Source of the DNA: Distichodus sexfasciatus
Lineage: Eukaryota; Chordata; Actinopteri; Characiformes; Distichodontidae
Length of the DNA stretch: 64,000 bases
Assembly: GCA_032718565.1 (NCBI GenBank)
Contig: JAVGVS010000007.1
Span: 5,386,259 to 5,450,258, forward strand
Direction of reading: 5' to 3'
Part shown: positions 33,541 to 44,885 of the stretch, piece by piece
Position numbering within the stretch: the first letter of the stretch is position 1
Layout of the letters: each line of letters starts with the position of its first letter
Notes under the pieces: generated by a model
The model's input: only the letters and a program-made list of their open reading frames with translations
Told to the model about the DNA's origin: nothing
Database searches by the model: none
Translations under genes and position numbers: made by a program

Positions 33541-35018
33541 CGATGGGCTTCTCTGTGCTGGGAGACTCTGCTGTTTGGGTGGGTGAATGCTCCTGTGTGT
33601 TTATTCTCTTGTGCTCTCCTGAGCACTCTCTCTCTTTCTGCAGAACACATCGCTGAGCGCTTTGGAGGGGGGGTGGGTGGGAGAGAAAGCTCTTCTTGCT
33701 CCACACACTCTCACCAGGCTGCTAATTGTTTTTACTGCTACCGTGGGTTAGCCTGGGGTGTGAAATCGAAGAAAAGAGGGAATTAATAGAAGCACGGGAC
33801 ATACAACGAAATATGCATACATACACTTGGGCATGCTGAAATACACTCACACTCATGAACACACTCCACCAGACAGTATGCCATAACCGTTTGGCCAAGT
33901 TCACAGTGAGTTAGTGAGTTCAGATTTTGCAGAGAGATTTTTGGAAGAGAAAATGTAAAAACGGACACCGAGTCTAGTCTTCTGCTGGTCTAAGCTCCCT
34001 AGTAGTGTAGTTTAAACTCCCAAAGCACCAAATCTTAGACAAAACATGCACAGAGCAGTCAATAAATTGACAAACCCCAGAGTGTCCCCTAACACATTAC
34101 AAATGCTTCTGATGCCTCTATGGTAGCGCAACGGTTAGGGAGTCTGCAGTAACCTGCAAACTTCGACTGAAGTGGAATAGACGATGTGACGCGCCAGCAT
34201 CACAATGGTACAGTGTAAAAGAGAACACAGACTCTAGTCTTTATCCTCACAACTCAGTTTTGGACGAGTCGTGGTTTATCAAACTTTTTTGAATTTCACT
34301 AGTGGATTTAGAACAGAACAGCAAACTCCCCAATCCATGCAGACTTGCTATGATTTTTAAAAACTGCTTTGTGTAGGGACTGAACCAGGGTTTGAATTGC
34401 ACAATAGCTTTTGGGGGAAGCCTTATTTTCCAGTGTGCACCACCACTTCTCAAGCCACAGTTCTTTAGAGCTTCTGGGCAATTTTAAAGGATTTGGAGCT
34501 TTCAGGACATGCGCTAATGGAATCATTCCTGATATGTGAAGAACACAACCACACACACACAAAATACATTCTCAGGAGCCATCTTTCCCTCTTTTCTAAA
34601 TGTAAGTACTGCTTTCCCCTCTGTATTCTGGGTTGAACTCCCCAGCATGTGACAGAGCCCTGGGCAGCTCTGCGTGTTTTTCGGGTGAGAGCGAGGTGGG
34701 TCCGGATGGCAGCAATGAGGTGGAGTGTGGCAGGGAACGCCGATAGATTTAGACAGAGCTTGTCAGCCTGTTCTTTTCTCTTATCTCCTCTTGTCTCCTT
34801 TTTCTCTCCCCCTCTCGGCAGGATTAAGTGGTTTTTCGTGTATCTTTGCAGGTGGGAATTTTTAAAAACGTGTATTTGAAAATTGGCCTGTTGGCATGCA
34901 GCACCTTCTCATACGCCCTAGCCACGGCTCTGCTCTATTTGTGGGTCAGAGATATTGGTTTCCTAGCCAACAGCATTTTTTGATGCGGAGACTAGAGGAG
35001 AGCTGCAGGAGGTGAGCA

Positions 35019-35030
<12 letters not shown>
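33541..35030. other. Non-coding stretch
   Basis: A possible SINE-A head fragment lies at about 34119-34142 ('tggtagcgcaacggttaggg'). A 30-bp interval at 34822-34851 has acceptor-like sequence before it and a donor-like GTGGGA after it, but is too short to call. The rest is unremarkable. Confidence 0.35.

Positions 35031-35059
<29 letters not shown>
35031..35059. repeat. CA microsatellite
   Basis: (CA)n of about 27 bp after a short CT tract. Confidence 0.9.
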
Positions 35060-35062
<3 letters not shown>

Positions 35063-35179
35063 TCACACTTGCACTTTCAGTTGTAAATTTCACAGCCACA
35101 TAATCAGACATGCTTGGAAAGCTGCACACAGTAAGAGCTGTTCTCAGAAGGATGATGGAGGCAGTTTCCGTCAGGGAAG

Positions 35180-35470
35180 TGGTGTGTGTGTGTGTGTGTG
35201 TTCATGTATTAATCCGTTGTGGGGACCTTTTTGTCCCCTAAAATCACTTTTTTCTGTTTTGTGGGGTTTTGTGGGGACATTTGAGAGGTCCCCATGAGGA
35301 AAAATGATGTGCTTGTTTGATAGAAAATGTGCTTGTTTTATTTGAGAAACTAAAAGAGGTAAAAGATGTGATTTTGGTTACTGAGGTTTAGGTTAAGGTT
35401 AGGATTAGGTGTAGGTGTAAAATTATGTACTTTAGTCATTATGGGAGTCTATGGAAAGACCTCACAAAGA
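35180..35470 (+). repeat. GT-linked 'ggggacc' repeat module
   Basis: (GT)n at 35181-35200 is followed by 'ttgtggggaccttttt', 'gtccccta', 'tgtggggacatttgagagg', 'gtccccatgagg' and a telomere-like 'aggtttaggttaaggttagg' at about 35384. The same module lies in reverse at 63270-63580. It is a known kind of fish repeat in which a GT tract and this unit travel together; mechanism unknown to me. Confidence 0.65.
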
Positions 35471-35837
35471 TAATAATACAAGACTGCGCGCATGCTCACA
35501 TGTGACAAACAAACAGTACTGAGTATTCTTCATAAAAATACTCTGTTATGCAAATATACCTTTTTATTATTCATTATATTAAGCTATTCAAGCTGTTCAA
35601 GATGTTCAGTCGTTGCTGGCAAACTACACATACAAACACATTTATTTCACTACGTTTTTGAGGACGTTGAATAGACAAATGACTCTATGGCTACTCCTAC
35701 ACCTCGTGCTTGAAAATGAAACTTTTCTGCTCTTTCATTTTTGTTAAATGTGTTTTACTACAAAATATATCTGAACAAAAATCAAACAGGGATGTCATTT
35801 TTCATCCCCTGAGGATAGTTAGATTGGATCTATCTTC

Positions 35838-35930
35838 AACAGAGTTGGTCAAGACCATCTAAACCAAGACCGAGACAAGATCAAGACCAGAGTGTCAAGA
35901 GAGTCAAGACTGAGACCGCACCAGTGCACG
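35838..35930 (+). repeat. 'gagacc / caagacc' repeat
   Basis: Repeated 'caagacc', 'gagacaagatcaagacc' and 'gtcaagactgagacc' over about 90 bp, ending 'gcaccagtgcac'. A related block lies at 62566-62706 ending 'gaccaatgcac'. Confidence 0.6.
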
Positions 35931-37130
35931 TTTTACAACACATGACAAATAAGTGGAACATGCAAAACCTAAGCAACATTAAACATGTTTATTCAATATT
36001 TCTCGCTTTACTGGACGTTATCCAAACCGATCACATCATATGTTAAACTCAACAAACCACAGTGGCAGAACACTCCTCAAGAACAAGCCCTTTTATTGGC
36101 TTGCAGAGTTTTATTTATTATGCAGAGATATTCTATGGCTTAGTCCTGTGAAGAAAAATAAAGTTAGTTCCAGATGGAAACACTTCTTTATTCATTTGGT
36201 ATCTGGATACAGAATGAAATTTTTTGATAACAAATAAAGCATTTTTCTGCATTTATATTTCCCCTATTGATTACTCTTTAACATTATAAAATGAAAAAAA
36301 CCTGATCAATTGAAAATGAAGAAATACTTAAGTTTTGGGTAATTTCGAGTTGATTTGGAAACATTTTGCGTATAAAATAGCTGCTTTTGGCCTTTCTGGA
36401 AGAGAACTACATTTTTGCGCATGATGGCGTTCCATATGAGAGCTGGGAGCACTAACACGTGTTTACATTGCGAGTAATGTAATTAATGCGTTTTTATGCT
36501 ATTCAGTTTTTGTGCACAGAATTACACAATTACATAATTTCACATACAGAGGAATGAATGTAATGTCCGATAAGTTCAAAGTCTTGTGATTCTGACAGTA
36601 TGTGTGTATGGTTTCTGTAAGTTAAAGGGATTCAGAGTCCATAAAACACGAAGTAATAAACAACACAAAATACCTGCATCGGTCTCAAAGAGTAATTAAT
36701 ATCTCCAAAAACAGTCTAGTGTAGAAACTCACACACATCATCCATCCAAAGCTGCGGATGTGAAGCAGGGATGGTGTGGAGTTTCAGAGTTTTCTCAGTG
36801 CTGTGAATAAATGGTAGATTTGAGACTTTTTGATGGTCTTATCTCCATATCAAAGGTGTGTGTTTGTTCTCCAATCTACACAAAGGCATCCTCACTTAAA
36901 TACAGATGTATAAAATATTAATGCAGTTTATTTTTCTAATATATCATAGTGGATATAAAATTAAGTTTTGCTGTAAATGGCGGGAAAAGAAATAAGAAAA
37001 CAATGTTTCATTCAATTTTCAAATGTGTTATTGATGTGTTACTATGTCTGTCCACTGGAGGGAGATGCAATAGACAAATATTTAACACGCCAGGCCCTTA
37101 CTGATGTGACATGAGCCCCCTCTCTCTCTC
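35931..37130. other. Non-coding A+T-rich stretch
   Basis: No recognised repeat family or exon. Confidence 0.35.
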
Positions 37131-37136
37131 CCCCTT

Positions 37137-37174
<38 letters not shown>

Positions 37175-37500
37175 GTCAGTCTTTATTCATCGCCCTGCTA
37201 ACACGCCTGCTCTCCTCAGCCGTCTCCGAGTGTGCTGTAGCTCTGGCCTTTTGTTAAGTGACATGAACTTCTGAATAATTCAGACTGCCCGTGCATGTGT
37301 GTGTTTGTGTGTGTGTGTGTGTGTGTGGGAGTCTGTGTGTGTATTTGCTCCTGTGCGTGTATGTGTGTGTTTGTGTCAGCGTATGTGATGCATGCTGAGC
37401 ATAATTTCCTTTGAAGTGCTATGTACACACACACACACACACACACTCTTCCTATACATTATCTATCTACCTATCTATCTATCTACAGTATCTGTGTGTG
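37131..37500. repeat. Cluster of CT, GT, CA and CTAT microsatellites
   Basis: (CT)n 37138-37170, (GT)n 37298-37328, (CA)n 37424-37446 and an (ATCT)n patch at 37461-37486 within 370 bp. Confidence 0.9.
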
Positions 37501-37539
37501 TGTCTGTGTGGGAGTGCCTTCAGTCGTGGTGGCTGATTT

Positions 37540-37715
37540 TTCACAGCAAAAGTACAAGGGACATCATTAGCACTGTGGGTTTTTATTTTATCAATATGCC
37601 GAGCGGTCAGCTGTCGTTTGACCCCCCCGTCTAATGTGATTAGGAGGCTAAATGAAATTAAACGCAGCTCTTTGCAAGCGCTGGTCAGCTGGCTATTAGC
37701 TTAATGCCCTTTTTC
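37540..37715. promoter_or_regulatory. Candidate regulatory block with several TAAT/ATTA cores
   Basis: 'catcattagcactgtgg', 'ctaatgtgattaggaggc', 'gaaattaaacgcag' and 'ctattagcttaatgcc' occur within 170 bp of otherwise repeat-free sequence. Confidence 0.28.
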
Positions 37716-37799
37716 GATGGAATCAGCAGTAAGTCTGTTAGTGCGGCGCTGCATGTCGGAGACCGAGCTCTGTGGAGAATCGGGCCGATTGGGAGTGAC

Positions 37800-38125
37800 G
37801 TGGCCTGACCGGGGCCGCTCCCCCCACCCCCTCCTCAAAGGAACCCCAACTCCCCTCCTCTCCCCTCCCCTCCCCTTCCGTCTCCTGCCCGGGCCTCGCT
37901 GGCTCCAGTTTGGCTGATGGGAGCCATCTGGGCTGGACTGACACTCTCTCTCTCCTTCTCTCTCTCATCGCTCTCTCTCTCTCGCATTCTCACCCTCACT
38001 TCCACCCCGTTCAGCTCTCCCAGCGTCTCCCCACGCCATCTGTCTCCCCTGCGTGTGCGTGTGTGTGTGTGTGAGTGTTTAAGCGAGAAAGAGCGAGAGA
38101 GAGCTAGAGGAGGAAATACTATATA
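37800..38125. repeat. Pyrimidine-rich tract with CT and GT microsatellites
   Basis: C-rich 37817-37885, CT-rich 37945-37985, GT 38053-38074, and GA-rich 38086-38118. The last part ('gtttaagcgagaaagagc' ... 'agagctagaggaggaaatac') recurs at 39306-39351. Confidence 0.75.
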
Positions 38126-38530
38126 ATTTTCATTTAGTTGCAGATTGAATTTTGAATGCAAATATGAGAGAATTTCATTCACAAAAAAGGTACGAAGGTT
38201 CTATTTTGTTAGTTGTCATTCTCTAAATGACCACTGTTATACATTGTGTTATACTGTTATACACTGTGTGTAGTACTGTGTAAGTTGGATTCTGGCCATT
38301 AGGATTCCAAATATGAAGAAATGTTGTCTGACTCAGTTTTTTGTCAGATGTTTGATTTTTGTACTGTACTGTATACACTGCTGGCCAAAAACATGAGGCA
38401 ATCACAATTTATTGGATCTTTTGTGATTACTTTTCTTGTTTACCAAATACAGGTGATAGAAGTACGTGTTTCTCAATGTTGTATGCGTCGACTGTAGCCA
38501 TTGGACAATTAAAAAATATATACTGTATAT

Positions 38531-38926
38531 TAGGGGTGTGACAAGACACTCAGCTGACAAGACGGGAAGATACATGAGATAATGTTCATGAGAACAAGAC
38601 GAGACGATTCTAGAGAAAACTTCAATAATGAAACATAACTGGATTATGGACTTTTATTTGACTGAAAGATTAAAAGTCAACTGCTTTAATGGTTGAGCAT
38701 ATTTGCAGTACAAACCTTGTCAGTGAACTGTGAGGCCAAAAAGCAAAGAAAAGAAAAATGACTGCTCATTAGGGTAGACTGGGTTCACAAGACTACTTGA
38801 GATTTTAACACTATTTTAAAGAAAACTTCAATGACGTAAAAAGTCAACTACAAAAAAGTATATTTAGAAACTCAACTGACTGGACTCTCTCTCGTATGAT
38901 TCCTCCTGCATCTCGTCACACCGTTA
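38531..38926. mobile_element. hAT-type MITE with target duplication
   Basis: Left end taggggtgtgacaagac and right end tctcgtcacaccgtta are inverted repeats with mismatches. Flanks are CTGTATAT (38523-38530) and CTGTGCAT (38927-38934), 6 of 8 identical. The interior is A+T-rich with no open frame of note. Confidence 0.65.
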
Positions 38927-39249
38927 CTGTGCATCAGCTTCTAACTTCTTATTGCAGCTGAAATAAACGAATTAAATCATCAAATTGTACATTACAGAAT
39001 TCAAACGTGTTAGAGGCGTAATCCCTGCAAAATGAAAAGACTTAGGGAACATAAACAGATACGATTAGACTAGGATACAGGCTGAAAAAATGACACCCAA
39101 AATCTTCAAATAACTTAAAGCTTGTCTTTTTGTTGTTTCTTTTGCCATCGTACTGGAAAAATGTGCGTTTCTATTTCGTATATCAACTTGGAACCACGTT
39201 AGAGACCTGAGCGGAGACGAAATCAGTCACTTGAGTTGAACATTTGAAC

Positions 39250-39352
39250 TGTCATAGCAATATATTTAAAGTTTCATGTAAAATTATACAGGTAGAATTG
39301 TGTGTGTGTTTAAGTGAGAGAGAAAGAGAGAGAGCTAGAGGATGAAATACTC
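39250..39352 (+). repeat. Mosaic of two nearby segments
   Basis: 39250-39298 matches 33336-33386, and 39306-39351 matches 38076-38120 ('gtttaagtgagag...agagagctagagga'), both in the same orientation. The two halves are joined at a GT tract. Confidence 0.5.
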
Positions 39353-39399
39353 CTAAGTGGTCCAACTCGCTAGCCTCGAGGTCAGTAGAGTAGGAACAC

Positions 39400-39900
39400 C
39401 CTTTAAATCTTAATGCTATCTAAATGGCGTAGCTGCCTCTTATCTGCCTCAGGCCTGCTGTGCTAAAGGCCGAAGTCGTGCCCCTGTCCTCCGCAACGCC
39501 GCCCTGGCTCCTGGCTCAGGTCCAGGTGTGTGTTTAATGCAGCGTTTAAACACACACACACACACACACTCCGGTCCAGGATTCACAGCAGTGTTCGGGA
39601 CGGACAGGGGTCGGCGGTATATCAGGGATATTGAGGAGGGGGACCAGCTTCTGCCTCATTCGCTCGCGGTGGTCCTACTTCCCGAGGACAGGACGAGTGG
39701 CCCGGCGGCGACGGAAGCGTTGTCGTCTGCTGCGCGTGTTTTTAATTAGCCGGCTGGCGGCGGCCGCGGCGATGTGACAGTGCGCTTTAATTAATTAGAG
39801 AGGGGGGAAGGTGATCCCTGCTAGTTGCGGAATAATTGCGTGCGGAGAGTTGGAGAGCAGCGGTGATAATAATAACGCAGGCTTTAATCGAGTGAGCCGG
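39400..39900. promoter_or_regulatory. G+C-rich candidate regulatory block with AATTA cores
   Basis: CpG-rich sequence (including a NotI-type GCGGCCGC at 39760) sits between two homeodomain-type cores: 'tttttaattagccgg' at about 39739 and 'ctttaattaattagag' at about 39785. Short CA tract at 39550-39568. It could be a small CpG island or enhancer; no transcript evidence. Confidence 0.3.
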
Positions 39901-39919
39901 AGTGAGTTTCCTTTATGTG

Positions 39920-40200
39920 CTCGGGGAGAGGGAAGGAGGGAGGAGGGGAGAGGGAAGAGAGGGAGTAAAAGAGAGATGGAAAAGGAGAGACGATGAAATG
40001 AGAGGGGGAAAAGTGACAGGAAAAGGGTACATGTGGAGGAGGGAGGAAGGGGGAAGTAAGAGAGAGTAAAAGGATAAAACAGAGAGAGAGAAATAAGACA
40101 TGAGTATGAGAGAGATTAGCACTGAAAGAGCCTCTCTTCATCCCTTTTCTCCTGCCTTTCAGATCTCTCTCTCTCTCTCACTCACTCTCTGCAGGCTGAG
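39920..40200. repeat. Purine-rich tract, then CT tract
   Basis: 39930-40090 is almost all A/G on the + strand; a (CT)n run follows at 40164-40180. Frames on either strand are low-complexity Ser/Leu or Arg/Glu strings. Confidence 0.8.
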
Positions 40201-40407
40201 GCGGTGCAGTAGCACTCTGACCGCAGTGCTCTGTGTAAGGTCAGTGGTCAGTGGTGGTGTTGAGGGATTTCTGCACTGTACACTCACACGTCCTGCTCGC
40301 ACACAACTGCATTTCAGGGAAATGGAAACAAAGTGTTTGGGTTGGTGCTGACCTGCAGGACCTTGCTTTCGACAGTGTGTGTGTTTTACAAAGATGTAAT
40401 GGATCCT

Positions 40408-40436
40408 GTATGTGTGTGTGTGTGTGTGTGTGTGTC
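40408..40436. repeat. GT microsatellite
   Basis: (GT)n of about 26 bp. Confidence 0.9.
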
Positions 40437-40599
40437 AGGCGGTGTGTGAGAGGGCTAATGAGAGGTAAGTGGAGAGCAGACCGCAATGTAAACACAGGTG
40501 AGGAAGGCTGTCCACTTGAATCTCCCCTCACAGCCTTTACATGGCCATCTATATTTAAACACACAAGAGTGTGAAACCAGCCTGCTACTGTTTCTCAGC

Positions 40600-40942
40600 T
40601 TCTCAGTTTCACACACACACACACATTTCACTATCTTTGTGAGTCTCTTCCATGGACTTCCTCAATAACTCCATGTAAATAAAACTGCATCTAACTCTAT
40701 CTAGTCGACACATTTAGACTTTTAGCTTTTCTAATTTATAATGAGACTGTTCAATAAAAGCACCCCTCGCATATGAAGGAAGCCCTCGCATAATAAATTC
40801 CCTCACAAAGCCAAAATCACAGTACTTTTAGTGGACTACTGGGTGCTCACAACCACCTACAAAACACCCCTTGTTCCCCACACACACATTTCCTTCACTA
40901 TATTTTTAGGAACAATCCATAGACATAATACTTACTGTAGGT
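40600..40942. repeat. CA-linked repeat modules, degenerate
   Basis: Two short CA tracts (40612-40624 and 40880-40887) are each followed by similar text: 'tttcactatctttgtgag' and 'ccttcactatatttttagg', then 'ccatggacttcc' or 'ccatagacataat'. They resemble the CA-linked module at 3138. Confidence 0.45.
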
Positions 40943-41407
40943 TTAAGTGAGTGATTATTTATTATTGTGAACACGGCAAGGCACAGCGCACAGTGCTCCA
41001 CAATGAAACGTGACCTCTGCATTTGACCCATCTGTAAAGGTGCAGTGGGCAGCTAACATGGCCAGCACCCTGGGAGCAGTGCTTGGGGCAGGACCTTGCT
41101 CATGAGTACCTCAGTGGTACCTTTACTGGCCCGGCAATCTTCCAATCACAGGGCCAACTCCCTAACCCAGGGGTTTTCAACTGATTCTGTCCCAGGGACC
41201 AGCACTCAGACTAAGCAGTAGTCTGCGCCCAGTGTGTGTGTGTTTGTTTGTGTTTGCATTTGCCTTAAATTAATAAATAAATAAAATGAAATCTGTTTTA
41301 GGTGATTTGAGTAGTAAAACTGGATAGCATGTCACAGGCCACCTGCATTGCCGCCACGGACCACCGGTTGAAAACCCCTGCCCCAACTTCTACACTAGCA
41401 ACTGCCC
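40943..41407 (-). mobile_element. SINE-A split by a hAT-type MITE
   Basis: 40943-41167 carries the tail, body and part of the tRNA head ('caactccctaacc'). The head resumes at 41381-41407 ('ccccaacttctacactagca', 'actgccc') after an inserted element. With the insert removed, the SINE is near full length. Confidence 0.85.
41168..41380. mobile_element. hAT-type MITE inserted in a SINE
   Basis: Perfect 14-bp inverted ends: caggggttttcaac (41168) and gttgaaaacccctg (ends 41380). Flanking 8-mers are CCCTAACC (41160-41167) and CCCCAACT (41381-41388), 6 of 8 identical. The 213-bp interior holds 'gggaccagcactc' and 'gccacggaccacc'. It has no coding capacity, so it must have been moved in trans. Confidence 0.85.
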
Positions 41408-42119
41408 TTACTGTAGCTAAACAAGGCTATGCCTTCCCCTGAACCAAAATTAGCACACAACTGCAGTCATGAACTAAAACACTTCTCATGTTTTCTTACG
41501 TTCATTTTATTACACAAGACATCTCGGTAAAATGGTCTGCCCCTGTCTTCAATTGTAGTCGGAAATTTGTCTCCAAAAGTCTAGCTCAGAAAAATATACA
41601 CATTTTACTACCTTCGTTACAACAGAATCACACTGCATCTTACCCAAATCCCTTTGTAAAAAAAATAAATGATGGAACTTTTTCAAATAAAAGCACATAT
41701 TCCTTATCAAGGCTGGTTCTCACAAACAAAAACCTGTCAGATCGCAGTTTTTAAATAAAAATAATCAGGTCCTCACAACCATTTCTAATCATGCCCCCTC
41801 ACACTCTCAAACACACTAAAGTTGGCATCCATTCAGAGACACATATACAACACTGTTTATACATAGCAATCCCACAAACACGTACAAACACACACACTTG
41901 CACACACACCCCTCTGAAACCTGATAGCTTAATGGCTGCTTGGGGCTGTCCTGCAGTCTCATCAGCCTGGCACTGCCGTCCTGACAGTTTTATTGGCAGC
42001 TCAGCAATGTCACAGGAGATGGGTTGCTATTTGCAGCGACGACACCGACACTCTGGAATCGGACAATTCACATAAATTCACTTGAGTGATCGCTTAGTGT
42101 TAGGGGACGCGGTGTCACT
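41408..42119. other. Non-coding stretch
   Basis: A short CA tract lies near 41888-41910. No gene or clear element. Confidence 0.35.
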
Positions 42120-42193
42120 GTAGTGCTCTCGCTCTCTCTCTCTCTTTGTCTCTCTCTCTCTCTCTTTCTCTTCGCCCCCTGTCTCTCCTCCCA

Positions 42194-42220
<27 letters not shown>
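42120..42220. repeat. CT microsatellite, interrupted
   Basis: Three (CT)n runs in 100 bp. Immediately downstream, 'gctgatgacgttttattta' (42231 onward) is repeat-free and may belong to a short conserved block. Confidence 0.85.
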
Positions 42221-42224
<4 letters not shown>

Positions 42225-42299
42225 TTTAGAGGCTGATGACGTTTTATTTATAACCCGCTGCCATCACATTAACGACAGACACTCACTCTCCTCTCGCCC

Positions 42300-43660
42300 T
42301 CCCTCTATCCTCCCCTTCAACTATCATTTACTTTTACGACGTGCTCTGAAACCGGGGGCACGTCGTTTGCGCCGGACGCTTCTGACAGATGTGTCGCTGT
42401 CCAATCCCCGTGTCTCTGCTGCGGTAGTGGGCGGGTTTCCAAACCAAACGGACCAATCAGAGCAAAGACTGTAGTACCGACAGTGAAGATGAGGAAGCTC
42501 AGTGGCTAATGGACGAATGAGTGAAGGTGATGTGGAGGAAAACATAGACAAGCCAATTACATCGTCTTTCTGCGTCGTCTTTCTTCATTTCCCCAAATAC
42601 TTGAAGAAAGGCTGTTGCTAATGCTTTACGGCTGGGCATCTCTTTATCATTAATTAATTAAATGATTTTGTTACAATTTGATTAAACAATAGAAGTAGGA
42701 TAACATGCTGTGTTTTATGTACATAATTGCAGGTAATTCAACAAAATATGTCTTGTTTAAACATGCAAAACTATTTCCACTGTTTAATGTCTATTTAACA
42801 AACTAATGTAAAACTATTTTACATTTTTATACCTGCTGTGATATTAGAACATAACAAGTATACTATATGAGATAATTATTTACTTTTATCCTAAACTAAC
42901 CTTTTGATGATGGTAACGATGTATAATTGAATTATATTCTCATGACATCTTTTGGATTTGATGGGATGAAACAAGTGTTCATATAAGCCTCAAATTCTAT
43001 TCACAAACATGTTTCTCACTTTTATATATGAACTTTTTTTTTTTTTACCAGCAGCTTTAAGATGTAATCAAACGTTTGCCAGGTGAAAGTCATTTGTCAT
43101 AAACAATGCTTGTCAGTTAGAGGTAGGCCTAATGCAGTACTGCAGATATTCTGCAGAAAGACAATTGTACATTAATGTGAAATATAGTACCGAAATATTA
43201 CAGAATTGATATCACATTATTAAAATGAAATAAAACTCAATGGAATATAATTACTACAAACTCTTTGCCAAACAGTATACAGGTCAAGTCTCGGCCACGG
43301 CACCTGACTCCCCAAACAATTCTCACTTCAGTATCAATATTAGGTTGTTAAGTAGCCAGTAAAGTCTTGCATCAGGAGTGTATGTTGGCACCCGGGCCAC
43401 ACTGAGGTTTTTAAATGTCCTCTACAAAAACATCTTCAGCTGTGCGTTTGGGGCAACTGTTTACGGGGCCATATGACACTGGAAAGCTTTCCGCTGAACA
43501 AGGTGTCATATTCAGACTGTAAAACACAGTGAGTTTACTGGTTAGAGCAGGAAGCAAGGAGATTTATGCTGTGTGTGTTCCTTTGACGTAGAGAATGAAA
43601 ACTGAACAGAGATTTTAATATGTAAGTGTATAACACGGAGAGTGTGTAAATTACCGCGGG
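42300..43660. other. Non-coding stretch, A+T-rich from 42600
   Basis: 'cattaattaattaaatg' at about 42650 and a poly-T run at 43027-43038 stand out. No exon or known repeat recognised. Confidence 0.35.
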
Positions 43661-43687
43661 GATGCAGTTTAGGCGTTTGCGTGTAGG

Positions 43688-43905
43688 AGTGTGTGTGTGT
43701 GTGTGAGTGAGTGAGTGTACGCTAATCTATCACAGTCATTATGAACCATCTGCCACACACACGTTGACAGAGGGTGGCAGAGCCTCAGCAGCAGAGGAGA
43801 ACAACACCTGTAACTCGTTAGGGCATGTCGCTGCACTGCTGCAGGGTGTGAACACAGCACGGCGTGACAGAGGTGCAGACACACACACAAACACCCACAC
43901 ACGCT

Positions 43906-43933
<28 letters not shown>
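43688..43933. repeat. GT and CA microsatellites
   Basis: (GT)n 43690-43704 and a long (CA)n 43877-43933 with interruptions. Confidence 0.9.
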
Positions 43934-43938
<5 letters not shown>

Positions 43939-44300
43939 CTGCTCATTTCAGCAGTCTCTCCTGACAGACCTATTGTTTCTATTGTGCAGTTGCAACGGTG
44001 TGTTGAGGCTGTTTGCGCAGGCGGGTGAAAGTGTGTGCATGTGCGTCTGGTAGTTTGCATGCACATTTGCGTGCTTGGATACTTGATAGTTATATTTTCC
44101 AGGCTTCAAAGAGGACGAAGCTTTAACAGATTTACTTATGCCTAATTATGCTCCTATATTTCCCCAAGAAATATGATTAAAGCTGAAAAAAGACCAAATA
44201 CAGGTTTTGAACCAAAAAAATGAGAGAAGCTTTATTTGAAAAGATGTGCAATTATAAAATTATAGCATTTATTTTGCAGAGCATACACATGCATAGAAAA

Positions 44301-44330
44301 CAACAACAACAACAATAATAATAATAATAC
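44301..44330. repeat. CAA then AAT trinucleotide repeat
   Basis: Four (CAA) units pass into five (TAA)-type units just before the DANA-like SINE begins. Confidence 0.85.
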
Positions 44331-44333
44331 AAA

Positions 44334-44657
44334 GGGCACGGTACCTCAGTGGTTAGTGCTGCCACCTCACAGCAAGAAGGTCCTGGGTTCGATCCCCGGG
44401 TCGGCCGTGGGGCCTTTCTGAGTGGAGTTTGCATGCTCTTCCTGTGTTCGCGTGGGTTTCCTCCGAGTGCTCCGGTTTCCTCCCACAGTCCAAAAGCATG
44501 CACCTATAGGTTAACTGGCGATTCTAAATTGGCCCGTAACTTGTAAATGAGTGTAATTGTGTGCCCTGCAATGTGTTTGTGCCTATCCAGGGTCAGTCCC
44601 CGCCTTGCGCCCGTAAGTTCCCGGGATAGGCTCCGGTCTCCACGACCCCAGTTGGGC
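44334..44657 (+). mobile_element. DANA-like SINE, near full length
   Basis: tRNA-like head with A box ('gtacctcagtggttagtg') and B box (GGTTCGATCCC). Next come the conserved blocks 'ctgagtggagtttgcatg', 'cgcgtgggtttcctccga', 'ctccggtttcctcccacag' and 'gattctaaattggcccgta', and a 3' part ending 'gggataggctccggtctcc'. This order matches the DANA family first described in zebrafish. Confidence 0.85.
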
Positions 44658-44885
44658 TTCGTATTCGAAAGAATTTTGAGTCTTACTGTAAAGTAATTTT
44701 GAGCGCGAACCATCCTTTGACAAATGTTATTAAAAAACAAATGCACAGTACTATGCAAAAATGAAAGAACCTGATTTTATTTTGTTTTAACTATAGTTTT
44801 GAGGAAGTAATTACTGAAGTCCTTTAATCCAGTACCGACATGTTTTCACTTGTAGAAATAAGTCGCATTTTCCTAGCAACGTATA

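Noticed and set aside
35384..35420. Interstitial telomere from 'ggttaggattagg'
   Set aside because: Only a few imperfect units, and the same text is part of a dispersed repeat module also found at 63.5 kb.
40942..41407. Two separate truncated SINEs
   Set aside because: The two pieces are continuous once the 213-bp element and one target copy are removed.
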